Source: Allium sativum (Eukaryota > Streptophyta > Magnoliopsida > Asparagales > Amaryllidaceae). Taken from it: a stretch of DNA of 64,000 nt. The DNA is taken from assembly GCA_030737875.1 (NCBI GenBank), contig CM060922.1, forward strand, positions 760,503,603 through 760,567,602, written 5' to 3'. How positions within the stretch are numbered: position 1 is the stretch's first letter; every line of letters begins with the position of its first letter. The position numbers and the translations under genes are program-made. Shown here one piece after another: positions 42,091 to 53,365 of this stretch. The notes beneath the pieces were generated by a model, which did no database searches, was not told the DNA's origin, and saw only the letters and a program-made list of their open reading frames with translations.

Positions 42091-44060
42091 ACTTACTAAC
42101 GTTAATTTAATCAGCTAATCCATTTCGAAATTAACCAAAGACCGAATTTCCTTTTTCCTTTCCTACGTTCATTTCGCTCCAGCCACGTTCAACCTGTACA
42201 ATACATATTTTATGTTAACATTATTTATTTAAATAATAAACTTATGAATTTACTAATTAGTTTATAATTATACTTGACATTATATAGGCCGACCTTTAAA
42301 TTTCCTTCTCTCCCACTGTCTTTCTCCTTCTGTTCTATCGTATACTAGTTTCTTCAACTTTGTATTGATCTGCACCTACCCTCCACGTACGTCCGCCTCG
42401 ATTTCATCACCACCGCGCCGAAGTTTGACCACCAGAGCACCATCCAGTGGCGCCAGTTGTCGATCCCCACCATTCACGTCCAACGCCAGGAGTCTCGCCT
42501 CACCAATCCTTTCCAGTCGCCTTAAAAAAAACCCAAACCGCAAACGATATCAGACCAAATTCTGGCGAGTTCAGTTCTTCAAAGTCGATCACCACCATTC
42601 GGTCGAAAGCGCTCATGGAGTTGGACGATTTCGTAGTTGTAAGTATTTCGAAATGATGTGTGGATTTTGAGATAAGTTGGAAGGAAGAATCGGCTATTTG
42701 GAGCGTTCATTATTGTGGAGGCGGAGGTCTGAAGGTGTTGACCACACAAATATGTATTGACCCGAAATTATGTTATGCGCTTAGTATATTTATAGAGATG
42801 GGTATAATTTTATTATTATTTTAATAAATTAAACTTCGCGGTGAAGTAACAAGTTAAAACAAGCACATACGATGTTCATTCGAGTCGAAACTCCTAATCC
42901 TAGCATAAAAAAATATTCCGGACCCGATGAGACAGGTTTTGTCAAATTTCTAGATCGTTTGTAAAAAGTCCATTATAAATCACAAGCTAAAAATCACACA
43001 TTTAAATTTTCCATGATCACAAAATAAATCCAATCAATTTGAAACTTTGAAATTCTACTAGACTTTTACCTTATGGATCCAATGGAATTTGTTTCGTTAA
43101 AATCGGAGTTCATTTGGTCAGTCGTTTATTTCTTTAAAGTTATCTCTGTTTAAATTGACCAAAATAAAATAAACGATTAAATAAAACAAGGGTGTTTGAC
43201 GCTGCCACGATTACATGGTTAATCAGATTGCTACCAAATTTGAAACGTAACAATAACTTACTAATACAGATCCAACAAAACTCGTTTGGTCGAAATCCGA
43301 CTCCGTTTGGAAAACGACAATATTTTATAATTTAAATTGTTTGTCGGTTTACAATTAAATTCCGTATGCTCACATATTAAGTCCGTTAGGCCCCAAAATT
43401 TGCAGCACGTTATGTTTTGACGTTCTGGATCCAACAAAATTCGTTTCATCGCAAACGAAGGTCATTTGAAAATTGGCTATTTCTAAGGCCTTTAAAATAT
43501 CGATAAAATATTAATTAAATTCCAAAATAATCAAATAAAATAATAAAAAAAATATTATTATCATAAATATCCAAATAAAATATTATATGCAGCTTCAAAT
43601 ATAAGCATTATGGATTTTACAACTCAATAATGACATTTCGAGTTAACGAAATCTAAATTATATTGAAATCCTTATTAAATTAATTTAATAAAGTTATTGT
43701 TTATTAACGAAATCCACAGCGAATATTTTAAAATTTGTTTTGGACACAACTAACAATCTATAACACGAAATCTGAATTTTTCTCTTTCATATGAAAATTA
43801 TAATCAACAAGATTCCAACGTTTCTTGTTTCACAAAATTCTGACTTGAAACGGATTCTGTATATTCAATTGAAGTTCAAAACTCAATATTACGAACTGTC
43901 GCGCCATTTCGAGCTCGATTTTAAATTAAATAAAATTTAACGTTCAAATCTTCGTTTTATTAAACGAATTTAATATTAAAATCCATTAATATACCAATAT
44001 AATATTTAAAACAGATTTATATATTTAAATTCAAATGGCCGAAAAATCTGGGTCGTTACA
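42091..44060 (-). mobile_element. LTR fragment related to the long solo LTR, minus-strand orientation
   Basis: Its right end on the minus strand reads TGTAACGACCCAGATTTTTC, the LTR start style of this window. The order of a C-rich stretch (42365-42600), an intermediate AT-rich part and repeated TTCTGGATCCAACAAAATTCG-like segments (near 43270 and 43430) follows that of 25080-26383, where GGTCCTAACAAAACTAATTTCG occupies the same place. The left boundary is not clear and no target duplication was found, so it is probably truncated. Confidence 0.6.
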
Positions 44061-44820
44061 GTCAAATTTGGATATTTATTTTAATTTTAATTTTAATCTA
44101 GTCTTAATCAATTGATTGATTTCTTATTAATTAACAAAATATTACAGAACCATTACTACTTGTGAGTAGTTATGTAACTATGTAATGACTATATTGAATG
44201 GTTGTTTTACAACCAAGTGACGATTACTTCATGTGACTCAATGAGACATCAATGTTAATGGTTATTTAGTGATGATTAACAGTATGATTAATGATCATAT
44301 AGAGGTGATCATTTGCAACGCTTGATTAATGAGACCATTAATAAGTGGGTCTTTGCAGGTAGGAGCGTCGAAGGTTGCTTGGGACTTGGAGTTAGGGTGG
44401 GGCCTTGGCTTATAATGGACGAACAAGGCATGCCCACTTATGAGAGCATAAGCGGGCGTTAAGCTTGGCCTTGCATACCGTGGCTTATAACGATGGCTGA
44501 CTTAGGTGCACTGAATGATGTGCATGATTGAATTCAAATCGGCAATTTGACCACATGGTGGATACATTTTAAGGTCGATAAGCTAGTGCTCTTTGGAGAA
44601 GGAGTATGTAACCAAGGTGATTTTACCTTCTTACAGTTGCAGATAGAGTGATGAATCGCGTTCCCTCTATTGGTTGTTCTCGCTGTTGAGCTTCAAATTT
44701 CCCTTGGTGTTGCCTTGTGCCATCGCATGGACATGCCTTAGGCTTAAAATCTTGGGTTATAATGCTCTTGGATTGTGGTTTTAGCCATGGTAGAGCTCGT
44801 CCAGTGGCTTGAGTAAATCT

Positions 44821-44825
<5 letters not shown>
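44061..44825. other. Intergenic, nothing recognised
   Basis: Moderately AT-rich single-copy-looking DNA with short imperfect repeats of ATTAATG and GATTAATGA near 44230-44345. No open frame worth reporting. Confidence 0.5.

Positions 44826-44862
<37 letters not shown>
44826..44862. repeat. (TA)n microsatellite left of a MITE
   Basis: About 18 TA units ending at the MITE. Confidence 0.95.
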
Positions 44863-44865
<3 letters not shown>

Positions 44866-45043
44866 CGTTCCGCTACACCTTTTATTTTGCACGTGAACTC
44901 TCCCCCTTAATCTCCACCACCCATTCTCTCTCTTCCTACTAAGAAATAATATTGAAATGAGAACAGAGAGAATGAGTAGAGAAATGCGTGGTGGAGATTA
45001 AAGGGGAGGAGTTCACGTGCAAAATAAGAGGTGTAGTTGAACC

Positions 45044-45045
<2 letters not shown>
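44863..45045. mobile_element. Foldback MITE, 183 bp
   Basis: The two ends, GAGCGTTCCGCTACACC and (reverse complement) GAGGGTTCAACTACACC, start inverted arms of about 65-70 bases that include TTATTTTGCACGTGAACTC in both copies. Only a short loop separates them. It is flanked on both sides by TA repeats, so a TA or longer target site cannot be told. Superfamily unknown. Confidence 0.85.

Positions 45046-45099
<54 letters not shown>
45046..45099. repeat. (TA)n microsatellite right of the MITE
   Basis: About 26 TA units. Confidence 0.95.
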
Positions 45100-45101
<2 letters not shown>

Positions 45102-45876
45102 TACTAATTTATTTAAAACTTAAACACATCACTATGTTGGTTTCATCCGAAGATTGCCCGATCCAATTGCCTTTTGGATTCGCCCTTCGGTTGGTCCTAG
45201 TCCTAGGCTATGTTACACAACCAAATATTAACGAGTAGATACGGCATGGAATGTTGTATAATTTAGTAAAATTAGTTAGTGCTAAAATGTTTTACAAAGT
45301 GAAGTCAAAATTGAAAATACATGTATTTTATTTTTAAATGTAAATAGGAGTTCTAAATAACTCATGTGTAACCCACAACTGTGGTGAAAATGAAAGTCCG
45401 TTCCGCCTTTTGTAGAAGATGATAAAATTTTATGTTGATGGAAACCGCAGTCAATGCCAGCCCATAACAATGGATGCCCAAGACCAAAAACACCCTTTCG
45501 AGTTAATGTGAAAAGGACAGTAAAAAACGTGCATTCTACCGGTTTTGCACCCACACCACTATCAACATGTTAATCCTTCTCGCTAGTGCACTACAAGTTG
45601 TTCGTTAAATTTTAGACATTCATATTTATATATTAACTATTTAAACAAAAAAGACCCAAAATTTTGCTTCAATCCAGTGGGCTGCCCTCTGGATCGGGCA
45701 TGACTGCTTGTTAACAACGTGATAGGTTAGAAGTATAAACTTGAGTCGTACTTTGAAATTTTTAGAAACTCATGATTAAAGATCTCTTCTCCATGCTTAA
45801 TCCCTTTCTTGATATTTAAATCAACTACACAAGTTTTCTAAATTTACGTCAAATTTGTTTAATTTATTATTTATAC
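45100..45876. other. Intergenic, nothing recognised
   Basis: A minus-strand open frame of 90 codons at 45282-45554 has no recognisable domain. A CACTACAAG at 45589 is not followed by A-rich sequence and is not taken as a transposon end. Confidence 0.45.
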
Positions 45877-46018
45877 AGCGTGGTGCTAAAAGCACACAAC
45901 TTTGTGCTAGCGTATACCACCGACCGATTTTTTTTTTAACGCGTTCGGCCAAACACTATTTGGTCAAACGGTCCATAGTAGTAGCCGTTGGCACAAAAGT
46001 GAATGTTAGCACCACACT
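45877..46018. mobile_element. Small MITE, 142 bp, with imperfect terminal inverted repeats
   Basis: Ends AGCGTGGTGCTAA and (reverse complement) AGTGTGGTGCTAA; arms of about 30 bases share CACTTTTGTGC / CAACTTTGTGC. Flanks TTATAC and TTATAT may be a decayed target duplication. Confidence 0.65.
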
Positions 46019-46540
46019 TTATATATAGCATTCTACTCAGATTTTGAATAAGTAATCTTATTGAGGACATAATTCACGCTCATTTGATTCAGATTTCGTT
46101 CTGTGAAGCCTTGATCTATTGATCAACCATTGAAAATGACCTTGCTGATAATGGAAATGTAATTGTGAACAACCTTGCTACTACAAACTTTGGCCATGAA
46201 GAAGCATCGTGCACGTAACATACAATATCTCATTTATAACCATTTCACCTAGTACTAGGGGATTTCGAAACGAGAGAACCCAGATAATCAAAAATACCAG
46301 TCTAAAAAAAAAAAGGACCCAATTGAAATTAAACATACACATACCTCCAACGTCATGGTGTTCAGCCTAGGGAATTGTAACTATTATTCATTAACTGTTA
46401 ATTTACATCATAACAGCGTGACACAAAACAACTTTAACCATTATTCATTGAGATTAATTAAACTCGTACCTTCCCAACAATCCATCTAACGTAAACGAAG
46501 CAGGCCATCCTTTTCAAATAAAAAACACTCAAATGGAACA
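46019..46540. other. 3' flank of the RETICULATA-RELATED gene
   Basis: Contains the likely 3'-UTR on the minus strand. No other gene is seen. Confidence 0.45.
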
Positions 46541-47476
46541 TCACTCGTCTTTCAACACCACCACCTTTTCATCCTCCTCCACCTCCTTCTTCTGCGTGCC
46601 CAAAGCCCTCCCCAGAGCCACAAAGCTCGCACCACCAGCCACGTTGTTCAAACACCTCAACACAACAATACACATCTTAAACAAAACCGGATGCATCATC
46701 CTTCCCAGCACAAACTCCACTCCATTCAAGCTCTGATACCTGATGTTCGCACTCAACCCCATATGCAGCGCCCACGTTGCTGCGTTCTCTATCGTCTTCG
46801 GCCCTGCCGGCTTCTTCCCTTTATTCTCGCCCCCTTTCAGCTTCACCAACCCGTTCGAGATCGCTGTTCCAGCCAATCCAGATCCGAACCCTACTGCTGC
46901 GAATATCAGCCCCTTGTAGAAGAAGGTTATGATCCTGGATGCGAAGGAATAGGGCCCTGGTTCGAATATGTAGCTGGGCAGGGGGTTTCTGACTAAATTA
47001 GGTGTTGGGGCAAGCAAATACATTAGGGTGAAGTTTACGATTGAGCCCACGACTAAGGTGGAGAAAACAAAATCGAGCTCGTTCAGACCGAAATTAGGGC
47101 GGCTGGCCATGTCCCCGGCAGCGGTGGCGGAGACGCCGACGAGCTCTTCCATTAGGACTTTGAAGGGGAACTGCGGATCTGCTGCCACGCGTGCTTTCCA
47201 GCCTTCGAGAAAGAGGGCGATCGGGTTGTAGGTTTTTTGGTTTTTGTTGGCGCCGTCTCCATCGTGATCCCCGCCACCTCCTCCGGGAAATCTACCGGCG
47301 CCTCCGTTTCCGATTCCTCCTCCACCGTCACTGGAGAGGGACCGTCGGACGGTGAGGTTTTTTGAGGATGGGAGAAGGGAACGGATTTTTATAGCGGGAT
47401 AGGGGGAGGGGTATTTAGGAAGGTTGCGCCTGTCGCTGTTAGTGAGAGAGGAGAAGTGGAAATGGGAAGCGGCCAT
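46541..47476 (-). CDS. RETICULATA-RELATED protein (DUF3411), plastid-targeted; closest in style to RER3/RER4
   Basis: A single intronless frame of 311 codons. Residues 1-50 are Ser/Arg-rich with few acids (MAASHFHFSSL..., KNLTVRRSLSSDG), typical of a chloroplast transit peptide. Residues 52-75 are a Gly-rich linker (GGGGIGNGGAG, GGGGGDHDGDG). From residue 80 the DUF3411 domain runs through LEGWKARVAADPQFPFKVLM, ATAAGDMASRPNFGLNELDF and hydrophobic segments (VFSTLVVGSIVNFTLMYLLA; FFYKGLIFAAVGFGSGLAG), then ATWALHMGLSANIRYQSLNG and VLRCLNNVAGGASF, ending in an acidic tail. Arabidopsis relatives are inner-envelope plastid proteins affecting leaf reticulation and mesophyll development; the biochemical role is unsettled. 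The start is the first ATG with a sensible transit peptide, and length fits the shorter family members. This is the one intact host gene in the window. Confidence 0.93.
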   Translation of the reverse strand: MAASHFHFSSLTNSDRRNLPKYPSPYPAIKIRSLLPSSKNLTVRRSLSSDGGGGIGNGGAGRFPGGGGGDHDGDGANKNQKTYNPIALFLEGWKARVAADPQFPFKVLMEELVGVSATAAGDMASRPNFGLNELDFVFSTLVVGSIVNFTLMYLLAPTPNLVRNPLPSYIFEPGPYSFASRIITFFYKGLIFAAVGFGSGLAGTAISNGLVKLKGGENKGKKPAGPKTIENAATWALHMGLSANIRYQSLNGVEFVLGRMMHPVLFKMCIVVLRCLNNVAGGASFVALGRALGTQKKEVEEDEKVVVLKDE

Positions 47477-47807
47477 GGCGACGGTGATCTCGAGTAGAGA
47501 TTGGAAAATGTTAGACGGAAGATCTAATGTTTGTTTTTTTTATAATAACATCAAAGCTACGTGTATGTTTTAAACATTGTTCTGAAAGGTATATTATTGC
47601 CGTAGGACCGGACCACAAGTCCACCAACTCAGTAGTAGGTTGAGTTGCCAGTCCAATTGTCCCTAGCAAAATTTCTACCCGGGTTGTTGCCCAGTTTGTC
47701 ACCATTGTCCTCAGTCCTGGGCCCCGGCCCTTTACCAAAACAGAAGAAGCAACCGCTGAAAATTCCTAAAAACCTAGAACATGAAAATTCATTGATGCAT
47801 AGCCCTG

Positions 47808-47848
<41 letters not shown>

Positions 47849-48071
47849 ATGAAAGGAGCATGATTCTCAAATCACGAACAACGAACAAGTCGAGCCATCG
47901 ACTTTAATACACGACACATCAGTGCAGCAACTAGGGCACAACTCAAAGACGAGTTGCGATGCGATAGACTCAATTTCAAACTTTCATTGAAGTTGAATAT
48001 TGAAGGTATAGATATTAATTTCAATTTAATTTTGTGTATTTTCAAGTATTTAATTGTTGAGTAAGAGTTGC
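47477..48071. other. Upstream region of the RETICULATA-RELATED gene, with a 39-bp poly-A/T run
   Basis: The minus-strand promoter region should lie at about 47480-47700. A run of about 39 A on the plus strand (47808-47846) follows a GC-richer 200-base segment and is followed by CCATGAAAGG. It looks like the tail of a small retroposed sequence, but no RNA polymerase III boxes or parent gene could be recognised. Confidence 0.4.
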
Positions 48072-48079
48072 AGTTGCTG

Positions 48080-48568
48080 TAGGACTGTCAACAGATACTT
48101 TAAGATACAGATACTGCTATATCCGTATTTATATCCGAAATCATTTTTGGATAGTGGATATTTGTATCCGTGGTACGGACGGATATCGGATAATTATCCT
48201 ATCCACCAACAACCGATAAATCAAGAAATATAAATGAATTTTTTAATAACATAAATGTTTATCAATTTCATTGATCATAACAATGTTAAAAATAAACATA
48301 TATGATGAAGCTAAATAGATTTAAGTAGCTAATATGCATTTAGTGCATATAATATAAACCTTTGACTTAGTAAAGCAATAAATGAATCTTATTCATTTTT
48401 ACTAAAATACATATAATTTTGAGCATAATGTTAAAAATTGTCGGATGGATAATTTTCGGATGCGGATATCTATGTATTCGTATTCATATCCTTTTTCGAA
48501 TATCGGATATTTATTAGCTTTTCAAATACGGATGCAGACGGATTTCAGATTTTTCGGGTATAATCCTA
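48080..48568. mobile_element. Non-autonomous hAT-like element, 489 bp
   Basis: Starts TAGGACTGTCAAC and ends with the reverse complement of TAGGATTATACCCG, with an 8-bp direct repeat flank agttgctg (48072-48079) and agttgttg (48569-48576), one mismatch. The interior is full of TATCCG, ATATCCG and CGGATA words in both orientations near both ends, the usual subterminal motif of plant TAGGG-CTGTCAA hAT elements. No ORF. Confidence 0.8.
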
Positions 48569-48576
48569 AGTTGTTG

Positions 48577-49079
48577 CAACATACAGGATATTTAAAATGA
48601 AATTATGCACACAACTCATTTATTCCAGTTTCTATAGACTATAGTGCAAATCAAAATTTGATCTAATATTTTAATTTTACTTTTAGGTTAGTTGTCATAT
48701 ATTAATTTAAAGATTAATTTTGTAGTTTTGAACATTTCATGATAGTTAATAATGATTAATTTAAAACTGGTGTATTCAAATTCATATCTGACATAATTGG
48801 TAATTATGTAACAACAATTTATTTGGTAGCAGCTCATCAATTTTTTAATAGTTAGCTAACGTCTAATTTGTCGATAAAGAACTATGATTTCATAAGAACT
48901 TGGAGTTAAAGTGTCCTATCAATTAGTTAAAAAGAATTTTTGTTTTAAATTGTCATTGAAAATATTTCTGATGAATCTTAACTGGTATATTACGCATTTA
49001 TATTATAGTTTTTATTTTGTTACTATGATAATCTTTACCATGTGGTATTATCAATGTTACTTTCATGGTATCTAGAAAT
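48577..49079. other. AT-rich spacer
   Basis: Nothing recognised. It may hold the decayed 5' end of the hAT transposase gene that follows. Confidence 0.4.
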
Positions 49080-51300
49080 GAGTAAACAAGAATCTGGACA
49101 AGCTAAAGGAGTTAGAAAAGAAGGCTAAAAGAACTCACTAATTCACATTAAGGTGCGCTTAACAAATTTTTCAGCAGAAGTTGTTTAGCAGAAAACTTAA
49201 GTTCAAATGTGGATAGTAGCCATCTCATTAATAAGACCGATGATGATATTTTAATGCGCGGACATAACAATGAAAATATGAGCAAAGGGGAAGCAAATAT
49301 TGATTTAACCATCATGTGTAGAGAATGTTAATGTAGTGTCAAATGACCCTAAGAGTTTTGTTGGTTGAAATAAGTCATTTTTGAGTATTAAAAGATAATG
49401 ACAGTGATCAAAAAATGATATTAATAGACATTACTTTTTTATATATTAAATATTAGACATTTACCTAACAGAGGTAAACAAAATAGAAAATGTTTGATAT
49501 GTTCAAATTCATTTGATATGGTATTTTGTTTTTGTTGCAAGTTATTCATAAATCAAATGACAACTAGTCATCTTGTTATTCAAGGAATTAACAATTGGCG
49601 CAGTCTTAGTATTAAGTTGAAACAACATGAAAGTGGTAAAGATCATCTCTTAAATATGAGCAATTGGATTGAGCTGGAAACAAGATTGAAAGTCGAAGCA
49701 ACTATAGACCAGAGTGTAATCGATCAAATAACTAAGGAAAAAGAATGATGGAAGAAAATGTTGATAAGAATAATTGCTATTGTGAGAATACTTACTTCTG
49801 ATAATTTAACATTTCTTGAAACGAATGAAAGGCTTTATGAACAAAAAATGGTCTTTGTTGCAAATTAATTGAAATGATAGTAGAATTTGATCCAGTTGTG
49901 TAGGAACATGTTTGAGGGGTTGAAAAAAAGAAATTCGTACATATTACCTTGGGCATAAAGTTCAAAATGAGCTAATACTCACATTAATAAATGAAAATAA
50001 AAATGATTTTTTCTAGAGAATAAAAAAGGCCAAGTATTTTTATTATATTAGGCTGCACTCCAGATATTAGTCATGTTAAACATATGCCTCTTGTAATAGA
50101 TGTGTTAATATTTTTAATAACCCCGTAAAGGTGGAAGAGTATTTTATTGAATTTGTGAAAGCATATGATACCATAGATTTGGACTTCTTAATGAGCTTAA
50201 AGAAGTATTGAAGACATTAAGCTTGATATTTACGATATTAGATGATAATGTTATGATAATGGATCAAATATGAAAGGATAAACACAAAGGGTGCAACAAA
50301 GACTATTAGAAATTAATCCAAGAGCTTTTTATACATATTGTAGTTATCATAGTCTTAGTCTTTTGTTATGTGATACGGACAAATCTTGTCTGAAAGCATC
50401 AATGTTTTTTAGGGTGATCCAATGGATATTAAATATATTTTCTTCATCCACACAGAGATGACAGGATTTTAAAGATCATATATCGGGTTATACTATTAAA
50501 CAACTATCAGACACGTTGGGAAAGTCAAATTGAAGCAGTAAAATCGATAAGATATCAAAGCATGGAGATAAGAGACGCTCCGATTTCTTCATCAAATAAC
50601 ACCAAGGATTGTATGATGAAGAGTGAAGCAAGAAGTCTTATAACAAAGGAGATTGAAAATTTTGAGTTTTTGTTCGAATTGTGCATTTAGAATGAAAAAT
50701 TTTAAAAAAAAAAATTAAACATTGTTACCTAGATTCTTCGAGCATATGCAAATTGATGTTGGGATCACTGGATCACAAAAGCCTTTTTTTATTTTTTTTT
50801 GAGGATTTCAAAAAATGGGTTTTGATTATACTATGTTTGATGCTAGTGAGAAAGCTCAAATGTTGGATACTGAATCAATTTTTCCTTAAAAAAAATTATT
50901 CCTAGAAAGAAACATTGTGATGAAGACACGAATGTTAAAGAACTGATGCAAACACCAAAAGAATCTTTTCAAACCAGTTATTTTCTACAAATCAGGGATA
51001 AAGCCCGTGTTTCTTTAATGACCGATTTGAGCAATTCAAGCAATAGAATGGTAGGTTTGGCTTTTTATTTGACTTAAAAAAAATCACTTCTATAGATATG
51101 AGAAATTAAAAGGGTGTTGTTTAAAATTGAGGAATATTTTAAACATGATTTGCACTTTGATATTGATTGAAGAGGGTTGTTCTCCGGATCAAAAGCATCG
51201 AAAGTTATCTTGTTTGATTGAGTTTGGCTATGACATCTTCTCTAAGCAAAGTTTACTGTCTGAAAAGTTTTCTTGTGTTGATGCTTAGTGCATCCTTGGA
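49080..51300 (+). pseudogene. Decayed hAT-type transposase gene (zinc finger MYM-type protein 1 class)
   Basis: Pieces in changing frames follow the order of this plant hAT family. The TTF-type zinc-finger end is VFCFCCKLF (about 49520), then INNWRSLSIKLKQHESGKDH, WIELETRLKVEATID and IDQITKEKE up to 49748, then IRIIAIVRIL and TNERLYEQ. Further on are RFGLLNELKEVLKTL-like, GCNKDY*KLIQ-like, DTRWESQIEAVKSIRYQS (about 50510) and FKHDLHFDID near 51140. In this family the DTRWESR block lies in the catalytic region. Stops and frameshifts occur every 50-250 bases. The C-terminal dimerisation domain and terminal inverted repeats were not found. Confidence 0.8.
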
Positions 51301-51629
51301 AGATAATGCAATCTAGTTTGGCTATTCTGGGTTATACCCTTAGTCATTTGCTTATTGTAACATGTAATTGATTTGGTTTGCTACTGTGGGAGGGGATTGC
51401 TTAGGCAATGTGTAGTGGTATTTAGTGCAAGCTGTTAAATATATTAATATGATTCTTATTTGATGATAATAAACATGTATGTTTTTCTGTAAACATGTTT
51501 AGACACATACTGTTCTATTTACACAAATAAAATAAATAAATATTTACGAGAATTGAACTTTTAATTCAGAATTTATTTTTAAACAAATATTTTATTCAAA
51601 TAAATATTTATTACACTTTCGATTGATAC
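51301..51629. other. AT-rich spacer between hAT remnant and CACTA-3
   Basis: No gene. The three bases before CACTA-3 are tac, which should be the target duplication, but the right end of the transposon is outside the window. Confidence 0.5.
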
Positions 51630-51860
51630 CACTACTACAAAAGTGGGCATATTCGACACTAATTTGTGTGCATTGTATGAAAAATATAGCGAAAGTTATG
51701 TTTTCTTTGATCTTCTGCAACAACATTCATATGTTGTTGCATTAGATATGCATGCAGTGTTGCGGTTGGAATTCTTGTGCCGTGACGTGCAACACAAGTT
51801 CATAGTGTTGCTTTACATAAATACATGCCAGGCCAACGATCCGTATTACAAGTTTAAACA
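51630..51860 (+). repeat. CACTA-3 5' terminal repeat and subterminal motifs
   Basis: After the terminus, GTTGTTGCA, TGCAACA and TGTTGC words recur in both orientations (about 51715-51815), as in the other CACTA ends here. Confidence 0.65.
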
Positions 51861-52553
51861 AATAAATAACCGTAAATGTTGATTAATCCAACGATTCAAA
51901 CGTATCCCTGCTTCAGTTTAGTGAAAATTTGGCGTGATCTTTTCCCCATTCACGAAATACTTCCCCCCAAAACAAATTTCTTCTGTACTCCTCCTTCTAT
52001 CTGTTTCTCTCTCCATGAAATCCGTCCACGAAGACCTCTGATTGCTACTCTACCGCCGTTACAAACTATAAACCTCTGATTGCTCCTATTTTACAAACTT
52101 TACACCTCCGGTTTGGATCATTTAGGATAATTACAGGTAGTTAGGGCTTCATCATTTCGGTTTTATTTAGATGATTTCGTCTCTAACTTATTTTGGTCCA
52201 CGTTCAAAGTCTCTGGGTGATTTGGGTATACCAATTGCCTTAAATTAGGGTTTTTTATACTTGAAGTGTTGTATTTATATGTTTGCATGTGTTGAAATTG
52301 TGCAAGTTCTGTATTTTTATATTTGCCAAACCATTAACGTATTGGTAAATAATGCTTATTTCGACAAGTGGAAACAAAATTTAGAGGATAAAAGAAATCC
52401 AATTTAAATGTTTCAATGTCTGTTTCTGTTTGTAGTTAAATAATGTCTATTTCTCTTCCTACATCGTATGACTACGAAGATAGCCTAGCCATGGGTGATC
52501 TACGACTGTCAAACCTATCATCTTCAGGAACACATATTAGTTTTTATACATAG
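51861..52553 (+). other. CACTA-3 leader
   Basis: Untranslated sequence. TATTTTTATATTTG at about 52311 and CT-rich stretches at 51950-52030 could belong to a promoter; not certain. Confidence 0.4.
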
Positions 52554-53007
52554 ATGCAAGAAAGGCACTACGATGATTCGCTTGAGTATGAACTAGAGCA
52601 AGAACAACCCCGAAGACAATGGCAAGAAGAAGAACGACATGAAGAAAGGGCTATGCGACGACATAGTCGTGTTGCCTTGCGTCGTCAACATCAAAACAAC
52701 CAAGTAGTTAACGAGCAGCATGCAGACTCACCAATCATAATGTGTGATTGTGGGTATGCCGCTGTAGAAGATGTTATTTCGATTGGATTCAACATTGGCC
52801 GTCGTTATTTTAAATGTCGTGTTTATCCCATAGGGTGTACCTTTTGGCAGTGGATTGACCAACAGTTTCCAAGTCGGAGCCGTTGAGTACGCTAATGAAT
52901 TACAACATCAACTTACAATGCAGCAAAATCGAGTTATTGGTTTTCGAACTGACGTTAGTAGACTTAACGACCAGCTTCAAGGGATAAACATTAGAAGACA
53001 AAATTAA
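52554..53007 (+). pseudogene. GRF-type zinc-finger ORF of CACTA-3, with a frameshift before its coiled coil
   Basis: The first 110 codons have a charged Gln/Glu/Arg-rich N-terminus (QEQPRRQWQEEERHEERAMR), then a GRF zinc finger: CDCGYAA, then IGRRYFKCRVYPIGC, then TFWQWIDQQ, keeping the Cys ligands and the GR-F core. A stop follows at 52884-52886. A different frame then encodes a coiled-coil tail (ELQHQLTMQQNRV, RLNDQLQGINIRRQN) to 53007, the normal C-terminus of these small proteins, so a one- or two-base shift near 52885 broke the gene. GRF fingers bind single-stranded nucleic acid in other proteins; the role in CACTA elements is not known to me. About 350 bases without a gene follow. Confidence 0.8.
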
Positions 53008-53365
53008 ATTATTGCATCGTTCTTTGTATTAGGTACAACTGTATCGTCTTTGTATCACCTGTATAGTCTTTGTTTCTGTACTGTTTTGTTTTGGTGTAGT
53101 CATGTAATGTTATGAATTTGTGTTCAGTATCCTTAGTTGCTTGCATTATGTATTCTCCTGATAACACAGTTCCAAAAGTTAGTGATAATTCATATCAAAA
53201 TAGTTGTCTTTGTATCATCACACTGATTATGTATATTTGTAAATTATTAACTTGTTTTTTTTTTGTTTCTAATTTAGTCAAACCTTACAAGGTAGCCCTT
53301 TTTCGTGTCTTGAAACTATTAGTTTATCAAATTTAGTCTTACTAGGTCGTGGTTAGATTGTGGCA

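Noticed and set aside
45282..45554. Minus-strand open frame of 90 codons between the two MITEs
   Set aside because: No recognisable domain, start context or splice sites; no support beyond openness.
45589..45600. CACTACAAG as a possible CACTA terminus
   Set aside because: Followed by TTGTTCG, with no A-run, subterminal array, partner end or target duplication.
46533..47231. Plus-strand open frames of 67-101 codons
   Set aside because: All are antisense to the RETICULATA-RELATED coding sequence.
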